64,000 bases of DNA from Lentimicrobium saccharophilum (GTDB taxonomy: Bacteria; Bacteroidota; Bacteroidia; Bacteroidales; Lentimicrobiaceae), in NCBI RefSeq assembly GCF_001192835.1, contig NZ_DF968182.1, positions 1,729,975 to 1,793,974 of the forward strand. The letters are read 5' to 3'. Of the stretch, positions 7,496 through 14,976 are shown piece after piece. The translations under genes were made by a program, and so were the position numbers. Numbering within the stretch: the first letter of the stretch is position 1; each line of letters opens with the position of its first letter. Under the pieces are notes generated by a model. It made no database searches. It was not told the DNA's origin and saw only the letters and a program-made list of their open reading frames with translations.

Positions 7496-7923
7496 TAACC
7501 TTTTCCTGAAAATTCAAACAAATGAAGCCCCGAGCCCTCTGCCAAACACTCCATGATCCGCTTTTTGAATTTCCAGCAGGTCATCTGCCGGGTTTCGAGC
7601 CTGCGCGATAACTCATAACTCGAAATACCGGGAGAACCGCACACCATCCAGGCAATTTCAAAGGCATCTGTAATGGGGATGCGGCAACGGTGAAAGATGG
7701 TGTGGGCCGTGGCCGATTCATCATGCTTACATCTGGTACACCGCCTCGAAAAGGGCGATTTCCCTTCGCAATAATTGGTGTGGCCGCAACTCCTGCACAC
7801 ATAACCATCACGCCACTTCTCGTCAGCGATCACCTTCAGACACTGCTCAGCCGTTGAAAACCGCTGATTAAATTCCGCAAGGTCAAGACTTTTGAATAAA
7901 TGTGACAAATTTGTCGCAGCCAA
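7495..7923 (-). CDS. Stand-alone IS1595-type transposase zinc-ribbon protein
   Basis: 142 aa. Matches the N-terminal part of IS1595/ISXO2-type transposases: an N-terminal segment (FNQRFSTAEQC), a zinc ribbon with CRSC and CTRC pairs (about residues 43-68), then a helical region with W and R residues typical of the family (ISSYELSRRLE). The DDE nuclease domain is absent, and the adjoining DNA holds other features and no remnant of it. No terminal inverted repeats were found. It is either an IS relic that kept its open frame or a domesticated DNA-binding protein. It has its own divergent intergenic space toward the thioredoxin genes. Confidence 0.7.
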   Translation of the reverse strand: MAATNLSHLFKSLDLAEFNQRFSTAEQCLKVIADEKWRDGYVCRSCGHTNYCEGKSPFSRRCTRCKHDESATAHTIFHRCRIPITDAFEIAWMVCGSPGISSYELSRRLETRQMTCWKFKKRIMECLAEGSGLHLFEFSGKG

Positions 7924-8039
7924 AATGTAAATTATTGATAATTAAACAGAACCAAATCACAACTTGACTTGTTTATGATTTCAGCGCTGCAAAAATAAAA
8001 AATTTTAGTGATACTTATGCGATTTAAAATAAAAAGATT

Positions 8040-8047
8040 TATCTTTG
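8040..8047 (+). promoter_or_regulatory. -7 promoter element for the thioredoxin pair
   Basis: TATCTTTG matches TAnnTTTG exactly and lies 37 bases before the ATG at 8085, in an AT-rich stretch. Confidence 0.6.
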
Positions 8048-8084
8048 CAGCGGAAATTAATCCACTCCTAATCCGACAACAAAA

Positions 8085-8606
8085 ATGAACAAACGAATTT
8101 TAACAATAGCAGTGGTTGCAAGTCTGGCCATGTTCGGATGCAACCAGTCAACAGGCAACGGACAGACTACTTCCGGGGAACCGGTTAAATCAGCAACTGC
8201 TTCAGCCAATTCAGAGGAAGGAAAAGTTGTTCAGATGAATAAGGCTATGTTTCTTGAAAGGGTGTTTAACTACGAGAAAAACCCTGACACCTGGGTTTAC
8301 GAAGGCAACAAACCCGCCATCATAGATTTTTATGCCGACTGGTGCGGGCCCTGCAAGAAAATAGCCCCTATCATGGCTCAGCTTGCCGAAGAGTATAAAG
8401 ACCAGATCGTAATCTACAAGGTTGACACCGACAAAGAGCGCGAACTGGCCCAGGTATTTCAGATTCGCAGCATTCCCAGCATTCTGTTCATCCCGGCCGA
8501 AGGACAGCCACAAATGACCATGGGGGCACTGCCCAAGGCTGAATTTGAAAAAATGATCAAGGAAGTCCTTTTGGCTCCCAAGGCACAGCCTGCATCACAA
8601 AAATAA
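8085..8606 (+). CDS. Thioredoxin-domain lipoprotein
   Basis: 173 aa. The N-terminus is a lipoprotein signal (MNKRILTIAVV, lipobox AMFGC with C19), then a Ser/Thr/Gly-rich linker, then a thioredoxin domain with the active site WCGPC near residue 87 and the cis-proline segment SIPSILF. It is predicted to be lipid-anchored facing the periplasm, acting as a thiol-disulfide oxidoreductase. The next gene, 33 bases on, is a cytosolic-type paralogue sharing long segments (IIDFYADWCGPCK and the PQM...GALPK region), so the pair arose by tandem duplication followed by gain or loss of the export signal. Confidence 0.92.
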   Translation: MNKRILTIAVVASLAMFGCNQSTGNGQTTSGEPVKSATASANSEEGKVVQMNKAMFLERVFNYEKNPDTWVYEGNKPAIIDFYADWCGPCKKIAPIMAQLAEEYKDQIVIYKVDTDKERELAQVFQIRSIPSILFIPAEGQPQMTMGALPKAEFEKMIKEVLLAPKAQPASQK

Positions 8607-8639
8607 TTATCATAATCACGAATCAATTTCATCTCAATA

Positions 8640-9002
8640 ATGGAACATTTAACTTTTGAAACCTTTAAAGAAAAGGTTTTTAACTTCGATCAAAACCAGG
8701 ATTGGAAATTCGAAGGAAAATTACCCTGTATCATTGACTTTTACGCCGACTGGTGCGGCCCCTGTAAAATGGTAGCCCCCATCCTTGATGAACTGTCAAA
8801 AGAATACGAAGGCAAAATCAACATATACAAGGTAGATACCGAGGCCGAGCAGGAGCTTTCCCAGATATTCGGAATCAGGAGTATACCAAGTATGTTATTC
8901 TGTCCTGCCGACGGCCAGCCCCAGATGGCGCAGGGAGCGTTGCCCAAGCATGCGCTGAAACAAGCCATCGAAGATGTGCTGCTGAAAAGCACGGTGAGCT
9001 AA
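8640..9002 (+). CDS. trxA: Thioredoxin (cytosolic)
   Basis: 120 aa with no signal peptide. Complete thioredoxin fold: DFYADWCGPCKMVAP (active-site WCGPC at about 40-44), KVDTEAEQEL, and the cis-Pro segment SIPSMLF. It reduces cytosolic disulfides. It is second in a two-gene unit with the lipoprotein thioredoxin and is followed by a strong terminator 28 bases after its stop. The N-terminal 18 residues (LTFETFKEKVFNFDQNQ) resemble the linker region of the neighbour, which supports a recent common origin. Confidence 0.93.
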   Translation: MEHLTFETFKEKVFNFDQNQDWKFEGKLPCIIDFYADWCGPCKMVAPILDELSKEYEGKINIYKVDTEAEQELSQIFGIRSIPSMLFCPADGQPQMAQGALPKHALKQAIEDVLLKSTVS

Positions 9003-9030
9003 GAAACTGTTGTTGATTAGCGTTATCCTG

Positions 9031-9060
9031 AACAGGCCCGGTTTTCCGGGCCTGTTTTTT
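9031..9060 (+). terminator. Intrinsic terminator of the thioredoxin operon
   Basis: Perfect 11-bp stem AACAGGCCCGG / CCGGGCCTGTT with a TTTT loop, ending in a run of T. Confidence 0.93.
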
Positions 9061-9122
9061 ATTCCGGATTAAGGATATTACAGTGCTCTAACGATTAAGT
9101 TTTTGTAATCAGCTATGATCGG

Positions 9123-9145
9123 CCCGGTTAAAAAACTTAACCGGG
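9123..9145. other. Perfect 9-bp hairpin upstream of the WbqC-like gene
   Basis: CCCGGTTAA - AAAAC - TTAACCGGG. There is no T-run on either side, so it is not a simple terminator. It lies 65 bases upstream of the likely -7 element of the next gene and could be an operator. Confidence 0.4.
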
Positions 9146-9209
9146 ACTTCCCTATAAAATCAATAGTTCAGAACTGCCGGGCTTCTTATTGAATAATTCG
9201 GGTTTATTT

Positions 9210-9217
9210 TAACTTTG
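9210..9217 (+). promoter_or_regulatory. -7 promoter element for the WbqC-like gene
   Basis: TAACTTTG matches TAnnTTTG; a TTG lies 18 bases upstream (9189-9191), giving a good Bacteroidota promoter. The ATG at 9237 is 19 bases downstream. Confidence 0.65.
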
Positions 9218-9236
9218 CCGCAACGATCCGATTGCT

Positions 9237-9902
9237 ATGATAGTAATTCCTCCCGTGCTTCTGCCGGTTGCCTGCCTGCCCGATGCAGAATATTTCTGCT
9301 GGCTGACCCATGCCCCCGCTGTAACAATCGAGATACATGAGACTTTTCCAAAACAGACCTGCCGCAACCGGTACAGAATTGCTACCTCAAACGGCCCCCA
9401 GATCTTATCGGTTCCCGTAAACAAACCCCTGGGAAATCACTCTCCCACAGCAGCGGTTGAAATCGACAGAAAAAGCAACTGGAACATTATTCATTGGAGG
9501 GCACTGGAATCGGCTTACAACAAATCCCCCTTTTTTCTTTATTACCGCGATCAGTTTGAAGCGCTTTTCATGCAACCTCCGGTTCTGCTCACCGATTTTA
9601 ATTTTCGCCTTCTGGAAACCTGCATCCGCCTGATCAGTACCCCCCGCACATTTAACCTGACGGAAAGATATATCCATGAACCGGAAAACCTGTATGACAT
9701 GCGCGGGAGAATTATGTCCAAGCGCCCCGGGCCTCACCAGTGGAGTATTACAGAATTTGAGCCGTATATTCAGGTTTTCTCGGAGAAATATGCCTTTATT
9801 CCGAACCTCAGCATACTTGACCTGATTTTTAACCTGGGGCCCGAAACTGCAGATTACCTTAAGAAGCACCGGCCCGGAATAGGACATCTGCCCGGATCTT
9901 AA
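9237..9902 (+). CDS. WbqC family protein
   Basis: 221 aa, a full-length WbqC-like protein. Visible family landmarks are an early hydrophobic strand with CLP and an aromatic residue (CLPDAEYFCWL), the RNRYRIAT strand, LSVPV, the NWNIIHWRAL segment, SPFFLYYRD and a C-terminal NLSILDLIFNLG. The family occurs widely in Bacteroidota and beside O-antigen genes elsewhere; its reaction is not established. There is no signal peptide, so it should be cytosolic. It stands alone between two terminators or convergent neighbours. Confidence 0.85.
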   Translation: MIVIPPVLLPVACLPDAEYFCWLTHAPAVTIEIHETFPKQTCRNRYRIATSNGPQILSVPVNKPLGNHSPTAAVEIDRKSNWNIIHWRALESAYNKSPFFLYYRDQFEALFMQPPVLLTDFNFRLLETCIRLISTPRTFNLTERYIHEPENLYDMRGRIMSKRPGPHQWSITEFEPYIQVFSEKYAFIPNLSILDLIFNLGPETADYLKKHRPGIGHLPGS

Positions 9903-9996
9903 TTAATCAATTTCTGACCCGGCATAGCTTAAGACAAGCATTTTCAAATATCCGAAAATTCCGGCCTGTCCGAAACCAGGCTGGACTCATAACAAT

Positions 9997-12072
9997 CTAC
10001 GAAGCAGGATATTCAATTCTTATATGGTAGATGCTCATTAATTTTTTCCTGAGTATTTTTTTGATCCGGGTTATGTCCTTAAGGGTGAGTTCTGAATTTA
10101 CAAACTGTTTCATTTCAATCTGTTTGTCGATGATTGAGTCGACCAGTCTGGCAATGGATTCAGCATCGGGCTTTACCATACTTCTGGAAGCAGCCTCAAC
10201 CGAATCGGCCATCATCAGGATGGAGGTTTCTTTAGAGAATGGCACCGGTCCCGGATAGCGGAAATCGGCTTCCCTGGTTTCTTTCTCAGGGAAGTCAATC
10301 CGCTGGCGGTTATAGAAATATTCAGCCATCCGGGTGCCATGGTGTGTACGGATAAAATCGACCAGAATTTCAGGAAGTTTATACTTTTTGGCTTTATCAA
10401 TCCCTTTGGTTACATGGCTGACAATAATCCTGGCACTTTCCTCATAACTGAGTTCATCATGAGGATTAATTCCTGAAGTTTGGTTTTCAATGAAATAGGC
10501 AGGCATATCCATTTTGCCGATATCATGATAGAGCGCTCCGGCCCTTACCAGCAGGGTATTACCTCCTATCTCATACGCGGCGGCTTCCGCAATGTTGGCC
10601 ACCTGCATCGAATGCTGAAAAGTGCCCGGAGCATGCAGTGAAAGCTGACGAAGCAAAGGGCTGTTGGTATCGGAGAGTTCCATAAGCGTAACATCGGTAA
10701 CATGTCCGAACAGCTTTTCGAAAATAAAAATCATCGGATAGGCAAACAGGGTAAGCATGGCACTACCACCATAGAGCAGGAAATTGGTTGCCTGAAGGTT
10801 TCTCAGGCTGCCATCCTGAATCAGCAGCATACCGGTATATACCACAGCGTAAGTGATAAAAACAGCCAGGGCGGTTATAAAAAACTGCGACCTGCGTCTG
10901 AGCTCAGCCACGCTAATGATGGCAATCAGTCCGGCAATCAGTTGCTGAAATATAAACTCAAAACCGTTGGGGACCATAAAACCGGCAAGGATCAGGGTAA
11001 CCACATGAATAAAAAAAGCCAGGCGCGTATCAAAAAACACCCTGATGATCACAGGAACCAGGCAAAACGGAAGTAAATGTAGCAGCTGATATTCCGTTTT
11101 GATGGTTCGGGCAGCCGAAGCAACCATCACCAGAATCAGCACCAATATCATCAGCAGGTTTTTATTATCCCTGAATACATCTTTGCGGAAAGAAATCATA
11201 AACAGGATAAAGGCGATGATGGTCAGGCTGATCAGCAGGGACTGCCCGAGCAGGATGTTGTTGTACTCGAACGATTCATCGAGCCGGCCTTCATAATCCA
11301 TCCGGAGGGATTCCAGTATCTGGAATTTTTCAGCATTAACCAGTTCCCCCCTCGAAATGATTTTTTCTCCGGCCTGTATCATTCCCCTGGTGGTGGTAAC
11401 CTCACCCGTCAGCGCTTCCCGGGCGCGTTCAGTATTGGCTGCATCAAAAACGATATTCTGACTGAGGGCATTCATCAGCGCCCCCTTAACCAGTTCTGAT
11501 TCAGCCAGTCCGGCCCTGTCCAGGGCTATGTCGATATACTGCCCCGCCGATTTAATGGTGAATACTGACGAAAGCCTGACCCTTGAAGCAATATTTCCAT
11601 CGATGATAAAGATCTCGTAATCGCCGGGTTTGTTCTCAATTTCATTGGAAAGGGCAACGATACCATGGGTAAAAAGCGTATCTATGATCCTCAGTGCCGC
11701 TTCAAGATGCTTTGCCTGCTCTCCGTCTCCCCCTGTATTCCGCCCGAACCTTGATTCCCATAACTTATTGAAATCATTAATCAGCCCGTTTATCTGCCTG
11801 TCAGCGATGTTGCTCCTGCGCTGAAAATAAGGGCGGGCATCGCTCAGCGCTGCACTTATCTCCGACTGCAGTTCCTCTTCGGGCTTGAGAATACCGAAAT
11901 CAACGGGGGCAATCAGATCATCATGCTGCCATGGTTTCCCTCGCTGGTATTCATACCTGAACTTGCCTTCACGTGGAAAAATCATGATCAGCGCCGCTAT
12001 GACCACCGCAAACAACAGGATTTTTCCTATGATGTCATGGTGATCACTCAGCCAATGAATATATCTGTTCAT
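9997..12072 (-). CDS. 7TM-HD phosphodiesterase, PgpH-like (c-di-AMP hydrolase family)
   Basis: 691 aa from the ATG at 12072. One N-terminal transmembrane helix is followed by an extracellular domain (FRYEYQRGKPWQHDDLIAP onward), then about seven membrane helices and a cytosolic HD domain. HD residues are visible: HSMQVANI, the YHDIGK HD pair, VSHV and THHGT. PgpH homologues cleave cyclic di-AMP. An in-frame TTG at 12144 would add 24 residues, but a promoter-like pair (12117-12146) falls inside that extension, and homologues start close to the first helix, so I prefer the ATG. Convergent with the WbqC gene. Confidence 0.85.
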   Translation of the reverse strand: MNRYIHWLSDHHDIIGKILLFAVVIAALIMIFPREGKFRYEYQRGKPWQHDDLIAPVDFGILKPEEELQSEISAALSDARPYFQRRSNIADRQINGLINDFNKLWESRFGRNTGGDGEQAKHLEAALRIIDTLFTHGIVALSNEIENKPGDYEIFIIDGNIASRVRLSSVFTIKSAGQYIDIALDRAGLAESELVKGALMNALSQNIVFDAANTERAREALTGEVTTTRGMIQAGEKIISRGELVNAEKFQILESLRMDYEGRLDESFEYNNILLGQSLLISLTIIAFILFMISFRKDVFRDNKNLLMILVLILVMVASAARTIKTEYQLLHLLPFCLVPVIIRVFFDTRLAFFIHVVTLILAGFMVPNGFEFIFQQLIAGLIAIISVAELRRRSQFFITALAVFITYAVVYTGMLLIQDGSLRNLQATNFLLYGGSAMLTLFAYPMIFIFEKLFGHVTDVTLMELSDTNSPLLRQLSLHAPGTFQHSMQVANIAEAAAYEIGGNTLLVRAGALYHDIGKMDMPAYFIENQTSGINPHDELSYEESARIIVSHVTKGIDKAKKYKLPEILVDFIRTHHGTRMAEYFYNRQRIDFPEKETREADFRYPGPVPFSKETSILMMADSVEAASRSMVKPDAESIARLVDSIIDKQIEMKQFVNSELTLKDITRIKKILRKKLMSIYHIRIEYPAS

Positions 12073-12116
12073 ACCGACTGCCCGTTGATATTCTTTTTCT
12101 TTATTGCCCGAAAATA

Positions 12117-12146
12117 CAAAGAAATCTTTCAGGTAATCTGACAAAA
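12117..12146 (-). promoter_or_regulatory. Probable promoter of the PgpH-like gene
   Basis: On the minus strand TTTTG (12146-12142) is followed after 17 bases by TTTCTTTG (12124-12117), which is 7 of 8 to TAnnTTTG counting n as free. Transcription would start near 12110, about 38 bases before the ATG at 12072. Confidence 0.45.
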
Positions 12147-12287
12147 GCCCATAAAATCATACACTCAATCATTACTATTTTTGCTGATCGTACTTTTTAA
12201 GTCGATTGCAGGGAAAATCAGGAAAAGTTTTCAACAATCCGGCCTGATCTGTTGATTACTTCTTATTTAAACCGGCAAATAATTCAA

Positions 12288-12295
12288 TATATTTG
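12288..12295 (+). promoter_or_regulatory. -7 promoter element for the NlpC/P60 gene
   Basis: TATATTTG matches TAnnTTTG and lies 27 bases before the ATG at 12323. Confidence 0.55.
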
Positions 12296-12322
12296 CCCGG
12301 ATAACTCTTTCTGAAAGTCCCG

Positions 12323-13117
12323 ATGACAGGTGGTATTTGTTACCTTTCGCTTGTAGCCGTAAGATCAGCACCTTCCGATACATCCGGAATGGTTAACCAG
12401 CTGTTGTTCGGCGACCTGGTTGATACCGGTGAGCGTCATGAAGGCTGGGTCAGGGTCACTTCACGACATGACGCTTATGAGGGCTGGTGTGATGAAAAAC
12501 AAATTACCGTGTTAAGTACCGAGACCATGGAAGTTCTGGGGCACAGCAGCAGAAAAGTTGTTACAGGCACTACCGCTACCCTTACCTCTCCCGGTCTGCC
12601 CTCCCTCACTGTTGTGCAGGGAAGCCTGCTTTTCCAGCTTTCAAACGGGAGGATTGCCGGGCCCGGAGGAGAATACTTCCTGTCGGAAGGCGATAGTATA
12701 AACCCTGTTCTCCAACAACCCGATGAGATTGTTGAAACAGCGGCTTCTTATCTGAAAGCGCCCTATTTATGGGGCGGGCGTTCGCCTTTCGGCATCGATT
12801 GTTCAGGACTGACCCAGATTGTGTTCAAACAAAAAGGGATTAAAATAAAAAGGGATGCCTGGCAACAGGCATCTCAGGGTCAACTGGTTAACCTGATCGA
12901 AGAAGCGATACCCGGAGATGTCGCCTTTTTTGATAATGAAGAGGATAAAATTGTCCATACGGGCATACTCACAGGCCGGGGAACCATTATCCATGCTTCA
13001 GGAGAGGTCCGGATTGACCAGGTTGACCACCACGGAATTTTCAATAAATCAAAAGGTAAATACACGCACAAACTCAGGCTGATCCGGCGTTTCACCGGGA
13101 TGAGCCAGACAGCATAA
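12323..13117 (+). CDS. SH3/NlpC-P60 family cysteine peptidase
   Basis: 264 aa. The N-terminal part holds SH3-like segments (VRSAPSDTSGMVNQLLFGD, then EGWVRV and YEGWCDEKQI). The C-terminal part is an NlpC/P60 domain: YLWGGRSPFGIDCSGLTQ with the catalytic cysteine, VHTGILTG with the catalytic histidine, and DAWQQASQG between them. The family cleaves the D-Glu to diamino-acid bond in cell-wall peptides. No signal peptide is present; the protein begins directly with the first SH3 strand, as in the cytosolic peptide-recycling branch. It stands as a single gene with its own promoter, divergent from the PgpH-like gene. Confidence 0.88.
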   Translation: MTGGICYLSLVAVRSAPSDTSGMVNQLLFGDLVDTGERHEGWVRVTSRHDAYEGWCDEKQITVLSTETMEVLGHSSRKVVTGTTATLTSPGLPSLTVVQGSLLFQLSNGRIAGPGGEYFLSEGDSINPVLQQPDEIVETAASYLKAPYLWGGRSPFGIDCSGLTQIVFKQKGIKIKRDAWQQASQGQLVNLIEEAIPGDVAFFDNEEDKIVHTGILTGRGTIIHASGEVRIDQVDHHGIFNKSKGKYTHKLRLIRRFTGMSQTA

Positions 13118-13190
13118 TGACTGGCCGGACTCATGGAAATTATTAACGATAACTTAACCTCAGGCATCCGGAAGTTTATCCGGGGATCAA

Positions 13191-13198
13191 TAATTTTG
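13191..13198 (+). promoter_or_regulatory. -7 promoter element upstream of the TonB-dependent receptor
   Basis: TAATTTTG matches TAnnTTTG. It would give an mRNA leader of about 145 bases. A 7-bp perfect hairpin (TCTTTTC-CGG-GAAAAGA, 13203-13219) lies right after it. Confidence 0.45.
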
Positions 13199-13348
13199 CA
13201 GTTCTTTTCCGGGAAAAGACTTTTCAGTATAAACCCTTTGGCTTGCCAACCGGAGGTAATTTAGTTACAGCAGTTTATCATCAAACATAAAGAGCAAATC
13301 ACAACCAATTCCTGAAATTTTTCAGTTTACTAACCAAAACAACAAACA

Positions 13349-13702
13349 ATGAGAAAAACAGACAAATTTTTGCGTAGACTCAGGATTACCTTCCTGATGT
13401 TTTCTGCAATCCTGTTGAGCGGCACCATTGCACTGGGGCAGGTGACTACATCAAGTATGAGTGGCAAGGTTTCAAGTTCATCAGGCGAGACTCTGCCGGG
13501 TGCAACGGTAATTGCAACACACACACCTTCCGGAACAAATTATGGTACTATATCCAACGCGGAGGGCCGGTTCAACCTGAACGGTATGCGTGTTGGCGGA
13601 CCATATACTGTGGAAGTTACTTTCATTGGATATGGGGCATTCACGCAAAGCAACATTACGTTGAGTTTAGGTGAAAACTCATTAGTGTCCACTAAATTTT
13701 AA
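13349..13702 (+). pseudogene. Oar-like TonB-dependent receptor, 5' fragment (cut by IS)
   Basis: The first 110 codons are receptor; the frame then runs into the IS left end and stops after seven foreign codons. The peptide has a signal sequence ending near GQV and a carboxypeptidase-regulatory-like (CarbopepD_reg) domain with GETLPGATVIA and TISNAEGRFNL. Deleting the IS and one copy of the 9-bp target duplication joins codon 111 exactly in frame to the fragment that starts after the IS, restoring a protein of about 1,097 aa. As it stands, this fragment could make at most a small secreted domain without a barrel. Confidence 0.9.
13671..13679 (+). repeat. Target-site duplication, left copy
   Basis: GTGAAAACT directly before the IS left end; the identical right copy is at 14977-14985. 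A further shared G makes 10 bp possible if the terminal base is counted with the target. Confidence 0.93.
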
Positions 13703-14976
13703 CCAACGTTCTTTGAAATCCTTGACAGATCACGCTTTCAGAGCTTTTTGAGCTGGGAACGATTTGAATTGATTAGGTTTGCCGCAAAACCTGCAAACCA
13801 TGAATCAAGGGAAATATGTTTTTGCTCAAATTGTAGAATTATTGCCGTACAAAGTGTTTGACAAGTATGTTAGCAAGTATCACGGCAACAAGCATGTACG
13901 GCATTTTAGTTGCTGGAACCAGTTGCTTTGTATGGTATTCGGCCAACTTACCAACCGGGATAGTTTGAGAGACTTGATTGTTGCAATCAATGCACATGGA
14001 GGCAAATCATATCACTTAGGTTTTGGGAAAAGTGTAACCCGGAGCAATCTGGCAAAAGCCAATGAAAAAAGGGATTACCGGATCTTTGAAGAATTTGCCT
14101 ACCATCTGGTTGCCATAGCCCGTAAACAAAGACAAAATCATGACTTTAAGATTAAGGGACAGGTTTATGCTTTTGACTCTACCACCATTGACTTGTGTTT
14201 GAATGTCTTCTGGTGGGCTAAATTCCGCAAGCGAAAAGGAGGAATCAAACTGAATACACTGTTTGATGTCACAACCCAGATACCAGCATTTGTGCATGTC
14301 TCTGTGGCCGGGGCTCATGATGTAAACGCAATGGATATGCTTGTTTATGAGCCTGAAGCCTATTATATCTTTGATCGGGGCTATGTTGATTTTGAAAGAC
14401 TCTACCGAATTACCCGGCATTCTGCATATTTTGTTGTCAGAGCAAAAACGAACCTTTGCTTTAAGCGTTTGTATTCGTTAAAAAGCAACAAAGAAACTGG
14501 GGTAAAAAGCGATCAAATCGGCAAGCTTACCGGCTTTTATGTATCCAAAGACTATCCTGAAAAACTCCGCAGGGTCAAGTTCTACGACAAAGAATCAGAC
14601 AGGACTTTTGTTTTTCTTTCAAACAACTTTGAACTATCAGCCGAGGAGATTGCTTTCCTATACAAAAACCGATGGCAGATTGAGTTATTCTTCAAGTGGA
14701 TCAAACAACATCTGAAGATCAAAGCATTCTGGGGTATAACAGAAAACGCTGTGCGTATTCAAGTATATTCGGCCATCATTTCATATTGTCTGGTCTCCAT
14801 TGTTGGTTCCAGCTTGAAAATTGAACGGTCAACCTACGAAATTCTACAGGTATTGGGCATATCGTTACTAGACAAAACTCCTGTTAATGAGCTATTTAAA
14901 AACGTGAACTACCAAGATGTCAAAGAACCATTTTATAACCAACTGTCCCTCAGGCTAATTTAAGTGGACAGTAATG
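13680..14976 (+). mobile_element. IS4-family insertion sequence, complete (1,297 bp)
   Basis: The ends form imperfect inverted repeats: left CATTAGTGTCCACT, right (reverse complement) CATTACTGTCCACT, with further weak matching inward. The flanks carry an exact 9-bp direct duplication of receptor sequence. One intact transposase gene fills the element and reads in the same direction as the disrupted gene. Unmutated ends and an unmutated target duplication indicate a recent insertion. The group within IS4 was not determined. Confidence 0.93.
13800..14963 (+). CDS. IS4-family transposase
   Basis: 387 aa from the ATG at 13800; an in-frame TTG 7 codons earlier is less likely. The N-terminal DUF4372-type region (VFAQIVELLPY, SCWNQLLCMVFGQLT, DSLRDL) is followed by a DDE domain: first aspartate in AFDSTTIDL, second in YYIFDRGYVDF, and the Y-R-E-K signature of IS4 in YKNRWQIELFFKWIKQ. 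It is uninterrupted and of normal length, so the element should be active. It catalyses cut-and-paste movement of the element. The stop codon lies 13 bases inside the right end. Confidence 0.95.
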   Translation: MNQGKYVFAQIVELLPYKVFDKYVSKYHGNKHVRHFSCWNQLLCMVFGQLTNRDSLRDLIVAINAHGGKSYHLGFGKSVTRSNLAKANEKRDYRIFEEFAYHLVAIARKQRQNHDFKIKGQVYAFDSTTIDLCLNVFWWAKFRKRKGGIKLNTLFDVTTQIPAFVHVSVAGAHDVNAMDMLVYEPEAYYIFDRGYVDFERLYRITRHSAYFVVRAKTNLCFKRLYSLKSNKETGVKSDQIGKLTGFYVSKDYPEKLRRVKFYDKESDRTFVFLSNNFELSAEEIAFLYKNRWQIELFFKWIKQHLKIKAFWGITENAVRIQVYSAIISYCLVSIVGSSLKIERSTYEILQVLGISLLDKTPVNELFKNVNYQDVKEPFYNQLSLRLI

